Positions 1 through 10,235 of a stretch of DNA of 64,000 nt are shown piece by piece (position 1 is the stretch's first letter; every line of letters starts with the position of its first letter). The position numbers and the translations under genes are program-made. The stretch spans positions 17,534,392 to 17,598,391 of the forward strand of contig JBBMNZ010000003.1 in the NCBI GenBank assembly GCA_037954325.1. The letters are read 5' to 3'. This DNA comes from Fistularia commersonii. Its lineage: Eukaryota; Chordata; Actinopteri; Syngnathiformes; Fistulariidae. Under the pieces are notes generated by a model, which worked only from the letters and a program-made list of their open reading frames with translations, was not told the origin of the DNA and made no database searches.

Positions 1-1109
1 TCACCCTCCTTACTATCCAACCGAGCATACAAGTCATCATAAGCCCTTTGTTTTGCCTTTGCTACCTCTATCTTTACCTTTCGCCGCACCTCCCTGAACT
101 CCTGTCTGTTCTCTTCAGTCCTCTCAGTATCCCACTTCTTCTTCGCTAACCGCTTTCTCTGTATACACTCCTGCACTTCCTCATTCCACCACCAAGTCTC
201 CTTATCTACTTTCCTTCCAGATGACACACCAAGTACTCTTTTACCTGTCTCCCTGATAACACTAGCTGTAGTTGTCCAATCATCTGGAAGCTCACCCTGA
301 CCACCCAGACCCTTTCTCAACTCCTCCCTGAAAACCATGCAACACTCCTCCCTTTTCAGCTTCCACCATTTTGTCCTCTGCTCTGCCTTTGTCCTCTTCA
401 TCTTCCTTGTCACCAGAGTCATCCTACAAACCACCATCCTATGCTGTCTGGCTACACTCTCACCTACAACTACTTTGCAGTCACTAATCTCTTTCAGGTT
501 ACCTCGTCTATACAAGATGTAGTCTACCTGCGTGCTCCTACCTCCGCTCTTATAAGTTACCCTATGTTCCTGTTTTTTCTGGAAAAAGGTGTTCACTACA
601 GCCATTTCCATCCTTTTTGCAAAATCTACCACCATCTGTCCCTCTGCATTCCTATCCTGGATACCAAATCTGCCCATCACTTCTTCATCCCCTCTATTGC
701 CTTCACCAACATGTCCATTAAAGTCTGCACCAATGACCACTCTCTCATTTCTGGGAATATTCTGCATCACTTCATCTAACTCATTCCAGAACTTCTCCTT
801 CTCTTCAGATTCACATCCCACCTGCGGGGCATAGCCACTAACAACATTGAGCATCACACCTTCGATTTCCAGTTTCAGACTCATAAGTCTATCTGACATT
901 CTTTTCACCTCTAGGACGTTCCTAACAAACTCCTCCTTCAAGATAACTCCTACTCCATTTCTCTTCTTGTCAGTACCATAATAGTACAACTTAAAGCCTG
1001 CTCCTAAGCTTCTAGCCTTACTTCCTTTCCACCTGGTCTCCTGGACACACAGTATATCCACCTTCCTTCTCTGCATCATGTCGACCAGCTCTCTACCTTT
1101 TCCTGTCAT
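1..1109 (-). CDS. LINE ORF: endonuclease/exonuclease/phosphatase-fold domain, partial at window edge
   Basis: From an ATG at 1109 (M-T-G-K-G-R-E-L-V-D-M-M) the minus-strand frame is open for at least 369 codons with no stop, which is unusual among the fossil elements here. Family motifs are visible in order: LCVQETRW (catalytic Glu), YYYGTDKKRNGVGVIL, VVSGYAPQ, VVIGADFNGHVG (Asp/Asn pair), then STQVDYILY and a RQHR histidine motif. After the endonuclease comes a basic linker with a WWWNEEVQ motif, which normally precedes the reverse transcriptase. It would nick target DNA for target-primed reverse transcription. The frame continues upstream of the chosen Met, so the true start is uncertain. 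Confidence 0.8.
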   Translation of the reverse strand, partial: MTGKGRELVDMMQRRKVDILCVQETRWKGSKARSLGAGFKLYYYGTDKKRNGVGVILKEEFVRNVLEVKRMSDRLMSLKLEIEGVMLNVVSGYAPQVGCESEEKEKFWNELDEVMQNIPRNERVVIGADFNGHVGEGNRGDEEVMGRFGIQDRNAEGQMVVDFAKRMEMAVVNTFFQKKQEHRVTYKSGGRSTQVDYILYRRGNLKEISDCKVVVGESVARQHRMVVCRMTLVTRKMKRTKAEQRTKWWKLKREECCMVFREELRKGLGGQGELPDDWTTTASVIRETGKRVLGVSSGRKVDKETWWWNEEVQECIQRKRLAKKKWDTERTEENRQEFREVRRKVKIEVAKAKQRAYDDLYARLDSKEG

Positions 1110-1500
1110 AGTCCCAACATTCAAAGTCCCTACTCTCAGTCCCAGACTCTTTCCCTTCCTCCTCTCTCTCTGCTTCCGAACACGCACTCCACCTCTTCTT
1201 CTTGTTCTTGTTCTTCGACCCACAGTAGCCCAATTTCCATTAGTACCCTGTAGGTCATCAGTACCAATGGCGGTCGTTGTTAACCCGGTCCGCGACCGAT
1301 CCGGTATGGTATAGTTTTGGTTGTCTCGCATATTTGGTTTTGGCAAAAGTTTTACGCCGGATGCCCTTCCTGACGCAACCCTCTGCATTTATCCGGGCTT
1401 GGGACCGGCACAGGGAGACACTGCTCCGTGCCCCCCCAAGGCAGGCTTGGAGAGGCACGGGCCAGTGCCGCCCTGAGGCTGCATTATTACTCCGCAACTA
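1..1500 (-). mobile_element. RTE-type non-LTR retrotransposon (LINE), 5' part, truncated by window edge
   Basis: Read on the minus strand, this block starts near 1500 with a GC-richer untranslated leader (about 1110-1500). It continues into a long open frame for an apurinic-type endonuclease that runs off position 1. The leader and protein resemble the RTE-clade LINEs very common in fish, whose product is often mis-annotated as craniofacial development protein 2-like. The reverse transcriptase would lie left of the window. The outer boundary near 1500 is estimated from where the familiar leader ends; no target-site duplication can be checked. Clade assignment is from memory of the family, not a search. 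Confidence 0.8.
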
Positions 1501-2090
1501 ATAGAACCTAAAAGCTTTTCACATGAAAGCGATACGTCGATTCTGTCTTACAATTGCATCTGACAATTCCATGGCACCACATGAGTATAAATACTCCTTC
1601 TGTGACAGCTACTGTGCAGGCTATTGACTTAGCCCTTGAGGTATAAACCAGCATTTAGAGCTGTGTGTACATAAATGGGTAGTGGGTGTGTGTTAAGAGT
1701 CAAGTTCAAACTGGGCAATTCTTTTGTTTGTCATTCTTGTTAATGCCGCAAGTCAGGATCATGTGTTTCACTTCCCTTTGACATCTTGGAATAAAAACAG
1801 AGAATGGTACCGAGGTTTGACAGAGTTCTGTGTTATATCATTAGCTGGTGGGCTTCATTTGGAGTACTGCTGTACGGAGGTCTTGTCAGAGTGGGACAGT
1901 GAAGTGTGCAGATGGGTTATACCACTTTTTTTCATCAGGCACTTGTTTGTCCACTTAACTTTGTTGCTTTTGGATTCATCATTAATGATCAAGCAGGTCA
2001 CCGGTGCAGCTTCACACTTACTGCTCATAGGCGAATAAGAACCACCTACAAAACTACCACACACGCATAAAACACTAACAACATCTGATA
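1501..2090. other. Intergenic, no recognised feature
   Basis: Unique-looking AT-rich sequence between the LINE and a Tc1 remnant. A 104-codon plus-strand frame at 1724-2038 has no recognisable domain, and I do not call it a gene. Confidence 0.5.
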
Positions 2091-2352
2091 CAGGTACATC
2101 TCAAAAGAATTATGATATTATGAGAAAGTTAAATAGTTTTTGTCACTTATTTCAGAGAGTGAAACTCATATATTACCGTAAATAGATTAACGACACGGAG
2201 TGAAATATTTCAAGCCTTTATTTCTTGAAGTTTTGAGGATTATTGCTTACAGATAATGAAACACAAAATTCAGTGTAGCAGAAATTCAGTGATAGCAAGA
2301 TCAATAAAAAAGAATATTTCAAACAGATAACTCAGTTGTCTCACAAGTATGT

Positions 2353-2997
2353 TAATTTTTCTGCACTCGGTACTTGTTTGGGCCTCCTTTTGCGAATGAG
2401 CTGCATCAGTGGGGAATTGCATGGAGGTAATCAGCCTGTGACACTGCTAAGGTGTAATGGAAGCCCAAGTTGCCTTGATAGTGGCCTTCAGGACATCTAT
2501 AGTGTTGGGTCTGGTGTCTTCCTCTTGTTAATACTCCGTAGTTCTTCATGGGGTTGCGGTCAGGCGAGTTTACTTAAAGCTTACTTAAAGCTTGTCAGCA
2601 GATGGGAGCATGAAGTGCTCTTTAATTTCCTGGTAGATTGCTGGATTGACTGTAGCCTTCAGAAAACACAGTGGACAACACCAGCACATTACATAGCAGC
2701 TCAAATCATCACTAACTTTGAAACTTCACACTTAATCTCAATACTCAAAATTATTGAATGGGATTTTAATTGACAATCCTCTGAAGGCTGCGGTTATCTC
2801 TTGCCGGTGCACATTTTCCTAGCACACTTCTTCTCTTAACTCACCTTTCTATGAATACGCTGGAATACAGTACACTGTTAACAACCCATTTCTTTTGCAA
2901 TGACCTTTTATGTGTTTACCCTTCTTTAGGGGGGCGTCTGTCAATGAATTTCTCCTAGCCTTTTTTCAAGTCAGCAGTCTTCCTCATGACTACTAAC
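2353..2997 (-). pseudogene. Tc1-type transposase remnant
   Basis: The likely start codon is at 2997 (minus strand), giving an N-terminus similar to the family's helix-turn-helix region. The C-terminal end near 2353-2400 reads like the usual D-A-V-I-H-A-K-G-A tail. Most of the catalytic DDE core is deleted and the frame is broken several times, so no functional transposase can be made. The assignment rests on remembered family similarity. Confidence 0.65.
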
Positions 2998-3200
2998 CCA
3001 AACTGAGACAATTTCAAGGCTCAGGAAACCTTTGCAGGTGTTTTGAGTGAATTAGCTGTTTAGGGTGTGACACCATGACTTTCTAACATAACTTTTTCAC
3101 AATAGTCTAATTTCTTAGACTCCGATTTTTTGTTTAATTGAAAGATATAATCATGATTTAAAGACATACAGGCTTGAAATATTCCAAGCAATATGTGCAA

Positions 3201-3512
3201 GAGCGGCACATGGCGCAGTGGTTAGCACTTTGGCTTCACAGCAAGTAGAACCCTGGTTTTTGTGTGGAGTTTGCATGTTTGCGTGGGTTTCCTCCGGCTC
3301 CTCCGGTTTCCTCCCACAGTCCAAAACCATTTAGGTTAATTGGAAAAAAATGGGAAGATTGCCCCGAATGATTGAGTGAGTGAATGTCTATATATGTGGC
3401 CCTGGGATTGACTCCAGGGTGTACCTCGCCTCTTGACCGATGACAGCTGGGATAGGCTCCAGCACCCCCTGAAACCCTGAGTGCAGGATAATGGGATGGA
3501 TGGATGGATCTC
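3201..3512 (+). mobile_element. tRNA-derived SINE copy inserted in the Tc1 element, with 9-bp target-site duplication
   Basis: The head TGGCGCAGTGGTTAGC (from about 3211) fits a tRNA-type A box. The body contains the typical run of TTTGCATG...GTGGGTTTCCTCCGG...CCTCCCACAGTCC and GACAGCTGGGATAGGCTCCAGC, and the tail is a short GGAT repeat. The identical 9-mer TATGTGCAA lies directly before (3192-3200) and after (3513-3521) the insert, which fixes its borders. The host transposon sequence resumes exactly after the second copy. Similar copies occur at 16147-16510 (plus) and 7179-7325 (minus). Confidence 0.85.
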
Positions 3513-3600
3513 TATGTGCAATGAGTCTATATAATATATGGCTTTCGCTTTGTGTCAGCTCAACTTTGTAGTGATAGCCTAATTTTTTGAGATAAACCTA

Positions 3601-4477
3601 GAAATATTGTTCCTGTTTTGTAACAAGGATTGTCATGCAATTTAATAGGTTTGAAATATCATTTTATTGATACGATGAGATTGACTGGTGTCCCTCCCAG
3701 TGATGAATGAATTAAAGATCATGTTTGTGGCCCTTCTGATAAGGCTTTTTTGAACTTACAGGTCTATTTTTATGTCACATTTTCAGGTTCACTCAGATTC
3801 TTTTTTGAGTAAACAAACATTAAACACTGAGTATAGAAGCAGAGAAAACTAGCTAGCTTTTCACCCTATTTGACAAAAGGAATATCATTTATGCAGAGCC
3901 ACTCAGGAAGAGGCTCTGTAGAGATGGCTGCTTGTGTAATTTATGGCAGTCCTCCGCCTGTCCCATTAACTGACAAAAACTTACAATTACTGCAGAAATT
4001 TACAAGTGTTGAGGGATTCAGAGGGACATGGGTGCTCTGTCACATTACAGCTAACTGCTTTCAATGACATGATTCTGTCCTTCCAGCTGAACACACGTCT
4101 TGTCTGCTGTGCAAGCAAAACATAAACAAATAAAGTTTGCTTATGTTTGCATTTGCACCTGAACTTGGCAAAAACTGCTCATTACATCCTCATAAAGTGA
4201 GACGCTTTTTTATTTTTGCTGATCTCAGTAAAACTGACAGAGTTGCTGCAAGAAGTGCAGAATTAAGCCGTAACATGGTCCCAAATACGATGCTTTCCCA
4301 CTTTTATTATTATTCAGGATGATGAGAATATATTGTCATATTTAACTTGAGGTCAACTTCGAGTTAAATATGATTAGAACTGAAAACAGAACCATCCTAG
4401 GGATGTAAAAACGAATCCACTCATCAGGTTTTACGAGTAAATAAAATAACAACAGATATCTTGATATACAGTATATG
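3601..4477. other. Intergenic between Tc1 remnant and CART gene end
   Basis: No gene recognised. A short inverted repeat (CATATTTAACT at 4337-4347 with AGTTAAATATG at 4362-4372) lies just beyond the CART poly(A) signal. Confidence 0.5.
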
Positions 4478-4483
4478 TTTATT
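4478..4483 (-). terminator. Poly(A) signal AATAAA of the CART gene
   Basis: TTTATT on the plus strand is AATAAA on the minus strand, about 206 nt past the CART stop codon. It is the first canonical hexamer I noticed downstream. The implied 3' UTR is about 230 nt. Confidence 0.6.
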
Positions 4484-4688
4484 GGGCATGAAATGTTGAC
4501 ATGCTACATTACATAACCAGGAATGGCCACAGAACAAAACCACATTTTTTTTCTTCAGTCCACGAGGGTCTACAGTTGATATGAGAAATGATATTTGAGC
4601 TGAAACACAGACATTTGTGTCTTTTTGGAAGCTAAGGGAAGTTTATGCAAATCTGTGTCTCTAACAAAAATATTTACAAATGAGTGAC

Positions 4689-4796
4689 TCAGATGCACTT
4701 CAGCAAATAAGAGTTGCAGTTGGCTCCTCTGCCGCAGTCACATAGCTTTCCGATTCGAGGCCCAAACTTCATGGCACAGCGATCGCCCATCCCGCA
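4689..4796 (-). CDS. cartpt: CART exon 3: cysteine-rich mature domain
   Basis: 35 codons plus TGA. Starts CGMGDRCAMKFGPRIGKLC and ends NCNSYLLKCI. All six cysteines of the three-disulfide CART fold are kept. It is preceded by acceptor GCCCTCAG. The last residue is Ile, where mammals have Leu. Confidence 0.95.
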   Translation of the reverse strand, partial: CGMGDRCAMKFGPRIGKLCDCGRGANCNSYLLKCI

Positions 4797-6141
4797 CTGA
4801 GGGCAGCACACAGGAGACACACACACTTTCGTAAAATAATTTTCATTAAACATTCAGGATATTCTTTGTTAGGTTCTACTTTTCTGCCATGTCACTGGCA
4901 GTTGAGTTTTTTAATGTGATGTTAAAAAATGGGGGTCAATTATATTTCAATCCAGTTCATTAATGTCAGTGGGGCCAGTAGCTGAACGCCTTTTTCCTTG
5001 AGGAGACATTCAGATGATAGCTTTTTTTAACTTCTTCAGCTCCTTGCAATTTGACTGCAACACTAATTAGTCTGTAATTGAACTCAATAAGATAAAGCCT
5101 TCGCCATGTTCTTATTATCTTTTAATTAACGAGAAGTGTCTTTGGCTAATCAAATACCAGCGACATAATGCATGAAACACACAGCAGTGACTGAACACTG
5201 TATTATAGCCACGCATTTTCCATTGTGTACCTCATGCCGCTTTGGAAATTAATTGCCTGAATATGTAAATGAAATGGAGTTACCAGTGGAATGCTGCCTC
5301 TTTTCTCAGTGGAAATCCGACTGTTGATCCTGCCAAGCAAAGACTCGAGGGCCTCGATCTGCACACAAGCAGAGAAAGGGTGAAATATTCGATTAATGGC
5401 AATATTATCTAAATGGCTTCCCATGCTTTGTGACTGCTTTTCAGTAAAGCCCTGCTCAGAACAGTATTCAAAGCAAACTATTTTTTTTTTAATTGTGGCA
5501 AAAATCTCTTAGAAGAGGATGCACAGAAGTGAGTACCATTTCTACTTTATAACCTCAGAAATCCAACTTGAAATTCCATGAATACTGTAATACGCTGAAA
5601 TCTAGTTGAGTATATGTTGGATTTGGAGAAGTAAAGTATATAACTTTACTAGTTGTATAAAATTTTACTTTGGAAAACCCCTGATAACTTGAAAAATAAA
5701 TTAAGATGACTTTTGAAAGAATCCAAATTAACATACCATAGATTGGAAAAAAAAAAATCATAGGGATACTGGACTTAAACACTGAGTCAACTCTATCCAA
5801 CTAAAGTTAAGAGCATAACACTCAATTTTAGTACCGAAATGTATATTTTATTCAGATTTTCAATTTTTTTTAATGATTGATTTTTGTGTTTTTTTCCCGC
5901 ATTATTGAACTACACTTAGGGTTAGGGTTACTTCACCACAATTTACCATATAATTTTCCTGTCCTATTTTATTGCCTTTTATTGTGCATCTTATACATTG
6001 CAAAAAAATAAATAAAGGGAAGCAATTAATCAAACTTGTGTTTTCATGATTTAATGCCTAAGCTAGTAAGTTATCATTAAGATGATTTCATTAATCAATT
6101 TGAGAAGTTTCTATTGCACACACCACACACACACACACACA

Positions 6142-6215
<74 letters not shown>

Positions 6216-6534
6216 AACACATTATATAGCCATGTGTTGTACCTTTGGCACCATGACAGCGCACAAGTGGCTTTGCACAAACTTAAACTGCAAAGTTTTC
6301 TTCTTCCACGCCTGCAGGAACCGCCTTATTACTAGATAATCTGATCGCAATATAAAGCTACGAATCGATATTCTACACGCAGACGTTTCCTCGTATACTG
6401 ACCAGATCTCTGTCTGCAGGTGGTTCCGGCCCACCCAGGTCCTCTGCGGACTCTTCCTGGGACGCCTGGCCTTGACACAGCGCGGACAGCAGGCCGACAG
6501 CCAGCAGCCCGCGGAGCACGCCGGAGCTGTCCAT
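4689..6534 (-). CDS. cartpt: CART prepropeptide (cocaine- and amphetamine-regulated transcript), 3 exons
   Basis: Coding exons on the minus strand are 6534-6403, 5358-5284 and 4796-4689, encoding 44+25+35 = 104 residues (human CARTPT has 116). The protein is a secreted neuropeptide precursor. It has a signal peptide, a short acidic propeptide, one dibasic KR site, then a C-terminal domain with six cysteines and the family signature IGKLCDC and CNSYLLKC. CART peptides act in feeding, stress and reward circuits and are disulfide-stabilised. All three introns' borders are GT-AG and both junctions are phase 0, at the same places as in mammalian CARTPT. Fish have several CART paralogues; I cannot say which one this is. 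The gene is divergent from iqgap1. Confidence 0.93.
5284..5358 (-). CDS. cartpt: CART exon 2: IEAL helix and processing site
   Basis: 25 codons, starting IEALESLL (mammals: IEALQEVL) and ending EKRGSIPL. The KR pair is the only dibasic site; the upstream KR of mammals is replaced by S-R-I. Acceptor TGTGTGCAG, donor GTAACT. Confidence 0.93.
6124..6210. repeat. (CA)n microsatellite in CART intron 1
   Basis: Near-pure dinucleotide run of about 87 bp, with one CCC interruption. Frames of repeated T-H or C-V across it are artefacts. Confidence 0.95.
6403..6534 (-). CDS. cartpt: CART exon 1: signal peptide and propeptide
   Basis: Begins MDSSGVLRGLLAVGLLSALC, a charged start followed by a Leu/Val/Ala-rich hydrophobic core. 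Cleavage is plausible after the Q-G-Q-A stretch near residue 24. The remaining 20 residues are acidic and Pro-rich (EESAEDLGGPEPP). It ends ...RDL with donor GTCAGT. The propeptide is several residues shorter than in mammals. Confidence 0.92.
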
Positions 6535-6675
6535 GGTGCTGGTCCCAATGGACGGGGGGGAGGGCGGGGGGCGGAGCGGAGCGTAGGTCCAGGGAGGCGG
6601 CGAGGAGACGAGGAGTGATGGGGAGGACGGCACAGGGTCCGCATGAGAGTCCCTTACTCACCCAGAGGTCGGTCA

Positions 6676-6702
6676 CTCTTATACTGAACCTTAGCCCCGC
6701 CC
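6676..6702 (-). promoter_or_regulatory. CART core promoter: TATA box and GC box
   Basis: On the minus strand TATAAGAG spans 6683-6676, about 142 nt upstream of the ATG. A GC box GGGCGGGG lies just upstream at 6702-6695. Transcription would start near 6650, giving a 5' UTR of about 115 nt. The position agrees with the TATA-containing promoter known for CART genes. Confidence 0.65.
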
Positions 6703-6863
6703 GGGAGGCCACTCAGGAGAGTTGTAGCTGGAGGACCAGAAGCTGGATGTGTAGTGACCTACTGGTCCAAATGTCAACACCGCCGGAATCCAAACCCCAA
6801 GATGAACGGTTAGAATACAGCTGGAGATTATTTGGTGGAGAAAACCTATTTAGTGATGGATAA

Positions 6864-6926
6864 AGTAGCCAGATCCTTGTATTACCGTTAATTGTTCATT
6901 AACTTTAGTACAAGGATCTGGCTACT
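6864..6926. repeat. 63-nt perfect hairpin with nested inner stem
   Basis: Outer arms AGTAGCCAGATCCTTGTA (6864-6881) and its exact complement (6909-6926) are 18 bp each. The loop holds a second perfect stem, GTTAAT (6887-6892) with ATTAAC (6898-6903). It lies about 180 bp upstream of the CART TATA box. Function unknown; it could be a miniature transposon remnant, a cruciform or a small-RNA hairpin. Confidence 0.8.
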
Positions 6927-7178
6927 GGAAGCAACTGGTCAATTGGAGGTAAAACCCTACCTTTCATATGTCATCCTCATCCTAATCAATAAAATAATTA
7001 TCATCAAAATGTACTGAAAGAATACAAGTGTATAGTAGATATTATAGAAACGTGTTATTATGACGTTTAATCTCACATTTTCATCCCTAAAAATATACAA
7101 TGAACTGGTTTGATTGTGGTTTGTCTATATCAAGCTAAACTTAAATACCTTGGATGGATTAGTAGAACTGGATATTAG

Positions 7179-7325
7179 TTTCATTCATTCATTCATTCAT
7201 TCATTCATATTCATTCATTCATTCATTCATTCATATCCCTCTTCCTGCACATCCTGCAGGGCTGATCCCAGCTGTCGTTGAGTGAGAGGCGGGGCAAACC
7301 CTCGACCGCTCGCCAGTCAACCACT
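7179..7325 (-). mobile_element. SINE 3' fragment (minus orientation) with CATT-repeat tail
   Basis: (CATT)n from about 7180 to 7234 is followed by the complement of the 3' end of the SINE seen at 3201 and 16147: CCTGCAGG...GATCCCAGCTGTC...TGAGAGGCGGGG...GCCAGTCAACC. The 5' part is missing. Confidence 0.75.
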
Positions 7326-10235
7326 GATTATTATTATTGATATTGTTGTTGTTGTTTTGAAGAAAATTTGTTGATCACATTTCATAAAATAGATTTGAAT
7401 CACAGATATTGAATCATAGATAATATATTTGAATACTTTAACAGGTTTTAATCCCTTGAAAGTCTCCCAAAATTATTAAAACTCATTCATTTGCTTTAAA
7501 TGATGACCATAAGAAAATGGTAAATACATAGACTGGAGGAAAGTAAAAGGATTGATAATAAAATACAAAAAGCTTCAAAATCGCTAAAGAAAACATCATT
7601 CATCCTCAACAATAATGTTTTTTTCAATCTCATTCACATTGGAAATCTTGGACTGCTTTATTATTTTACAGTGTACGAGGTAAAACATGTGTTACTGAAT
7701 ATCAGAATTCATCTTTTTCAATATTCTCTCATTTTTTTAGGTTTTTTAGGTTTTTCTATTTGAGACAAGTAGCTTTAGAAGAAACCCCAGTAACTGAAGT
7801 TCTAATACGTAATATTAGACCTCCAGGTTAGTCTGTAAACAATGAATACAAACCTTTCTCTAAAGTAAAATAGATTTTCCTTAGATTACATTTCTGCCGA
7901 GGGGTGAAGTGACAGTTGTAAACCCTCGGCTGGAGGGGTATACTTGATTCTCCATCAGTCACATTATCCTCTGTGATAATGTCAACATCACTTACAGTTT
8001 ACAATAACAACAGAAACAACTAATTTTATGAGCGTAGATGTGAATAATGATTTTCCATTTAAATAATAAGGATATTATTAGGAATAATTTCACTGATCGA
8101 CATTTGTCTGCTGTAATAGGAAAGTAATAATATGATTTAGCGTTGCCAATTTCTCTTCTATTTTAGAAGGGGTCTACTAAAATATTACCAACTACAACAC
8201 TGGGGCTTGTATTGATTATGTCAAGGATTTGTACTCTGTTAAAGATCTTAATTTAGGAATTTCTAATGCACTTCACACTATTCATCAGTGTGTTACCACA
8301 TCCTACTTGTGATGACCGCAGATATATGAGATTTAAATTGAACCTTAAGATTAACCTTGGATATCTAAGTCAACTATAGGCAAAGATGGAACTGCTGATA
8401 ATGAAAAACATACAGGAAAGTCCCTTTAAATTCATTTGGGAAGGCATTCTTCTTCTACATGTAAGATCTTGGTTGGAGAGATCCGCAGGATCATCCAACA
8501 TTGTCAGTGCCACAGAACAACATTCGCCATATTGATTCACCTCCAGGTCACCCTGTGTGAGTGCATGTGTGTGTGCTTGTGAGGATGGGTGGGCAGGTCC
8601 CATGGGGTTGGATTGATTATTAATTAAATTGATTTTTAAAAGATGACCTTTCCAAGGCCAGCGTTGTTGATATGTTGTCTGAATAACTTTAAAACCATGC
8701 ATGCACACACACATTAGCACGCATGCAGGGGTGCACACACACACACAAATACATGCACACCCACACACATACACCATCCGAGGATTTGGTGTGTGTACAC
8801 TAGATCTCTGCATTGTTTGTTACAGAGCTTTACTAGCTGTATAGCCCAAACCATCACTTATGAGTAATAATAATAACAGTAAGGAGAAGAAGAAGAATGG
8901 TTTATTTGTAATAGCTCCTTTCATGCAGATTGTCCCCATATGGCTTGATGCGACTGTTAACTGGCACCATAGAAAGATTAATTTGTTGAAAACAAATAGA
9001 GCTTTTTAACATTTGCAATTTTGTCTTTGCATAGAGGTGGAAAATGAGCAGCAAATTATTCATATATGCAAGAGATACCTAGGCACAACATCAAAGAAAA
9101 TTCAATGTTGAAATTAAAATGATATTTAAGCAAAATATTCCGGTTAAATGTGCTGTGGCAGGAAGGGGAACGTCAAGATTGTTTGTTCTTGAGCTTTGCA
9201 CTGTGGAATTCAGGGCCTCTTCATTCAAAGGTAAGAGCTGTAGAGGCTTCACATTCATAAAACTAAAATATATGCAAAAAATTGGACAATAAAAACATCA
9301 ACATTTTTGAGAGGTTAAACCAGACACACATGAAGTGGGATCAGAGTGTCTGTTGTGTTATTAGATCAGTATTATTTTATATTCCCATTCAGCTCTAGTA
9401 AGGACTTTTTTTATTATTTGATTCACTGAAGTAAAAAAGTATTTTGGAGTGAACGTCACATGGGAGTTTCTATAATCTATGCAGCTTTGGAAATGTTTAA
9501 AAGAAAGCAAGCAGAAGTGAAAATAAAAGTGGGCCAAAAGAGTTTCCTTTGGCAACACCCTATTGTAACTGTAAGCCCCACCCACAATCTGTCTGGCAAA
9601 AAAAGGCAGTGAAATTGACAGAAAAAAGTTAATATAGATAAATTACAAACATATGTTCCAGTTTAATGTTATCTCAGTAGTCTTTTCCTGCAAAAACCCA
9701 TGGTGATACGTGGTAATACCGCCACATTTGGACCCCCTCTACAGAAATTTCCCCGAAGAAAACTATCCAGTTAATCCAGTCAAGGGCAAACCATCTTCAC
9801 TGTGGTGCAACAATAATTTGAAACTCACTCTATCAAAACATCCAGGAACCATAGATCACCTGAAAACATTGCAATAATCTAGTTTATGAATGTTAAGACA
9901 TGATTATTAGCGATAGAAAATACATTTTGAAAAGATTTGTTCTGATACTGTTAAAAACAACCCTATATTCTATTTTTTTTCTATGTTATCTGTATTCTTG
10001 GGGTCAAGAGGGATGAAAAACAACTTTCATGAGATATTACCATATTTGGTGTTTAAAAATGGTGGTGAAGCAGTGACTTTGAATGCCAAAGCCAACAAAT
10101 TACATTGTTTTCATTCTTGTTAATCCACAAAACAACTCCAGTCCACTTGTTTACTCAGTGATGTTTATAAAATGATGATGGAGAAAATCCTGGAGTTTGG
10201 TATTTTTAAGCCTTGAATATTTGTATATCCACATA
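7326..10235. other. Intergenic, no recognised gene
   Basis: AT-rich. It includes a CA-rich tract at about 8704-8775. Frames at 8370-8813 and 9361-9585 (minus) show no family features, and the first mostly translates the CA tract. Confidence 0.5.

Larger units (their letters stand above)
2091..3600 (-). mobile_element. Decayed Tc1/mariner-type DNA transposon, interrupted by a nested SINE
   Basis: The left end begins CAGGTACATCTCAAAAG after a TA dinucleotide (2089-2090). The right end (about 3500-3600) is a diverged inverted copy: a segment ending TAATTTTTTGAGATAAACC pairs with the left terminus, and GGCTTGAAATATTCCA (from 3171) pairs with TGAAATATTTCAAGCC near 2201. The terminal inverted repeats are therefore about 200 bp long. 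The interior matches a familiar fish Tc1 family with transposase on the minus strand, but it has an internal deletion near 2730-2780 and many point changes. Removing the nested 3201-3512 insertion leaves about 1.2 kb. Confidence 0.8.

Noticed and set aside
2336..2773. 145-codon plus-strand frame
   Set aside because: Antisense of a Tc1 transposase remnant.
5917..5931. TTAGGGTTAGGGTTA, telomere-like
   Set aside because: Only two and a half units; expected by chance and too short for an interstitial telomere.
6082..6339. Frames rich in T-H or C-V repeats over CA/GT tracts here and at 27497-27984, 37788-37970, 54675-55070
   Set aside because: They are translations of dinucleotide repeats, not proteins.
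6222..6712. Long overlapping frames (126-147 codons) around CART exon 1
   Set aside because: They are other-frame readings of the GC-rich CART exon 1, 5' UTR and promoter; only the frame with signal peptide and conserved splice position fits.
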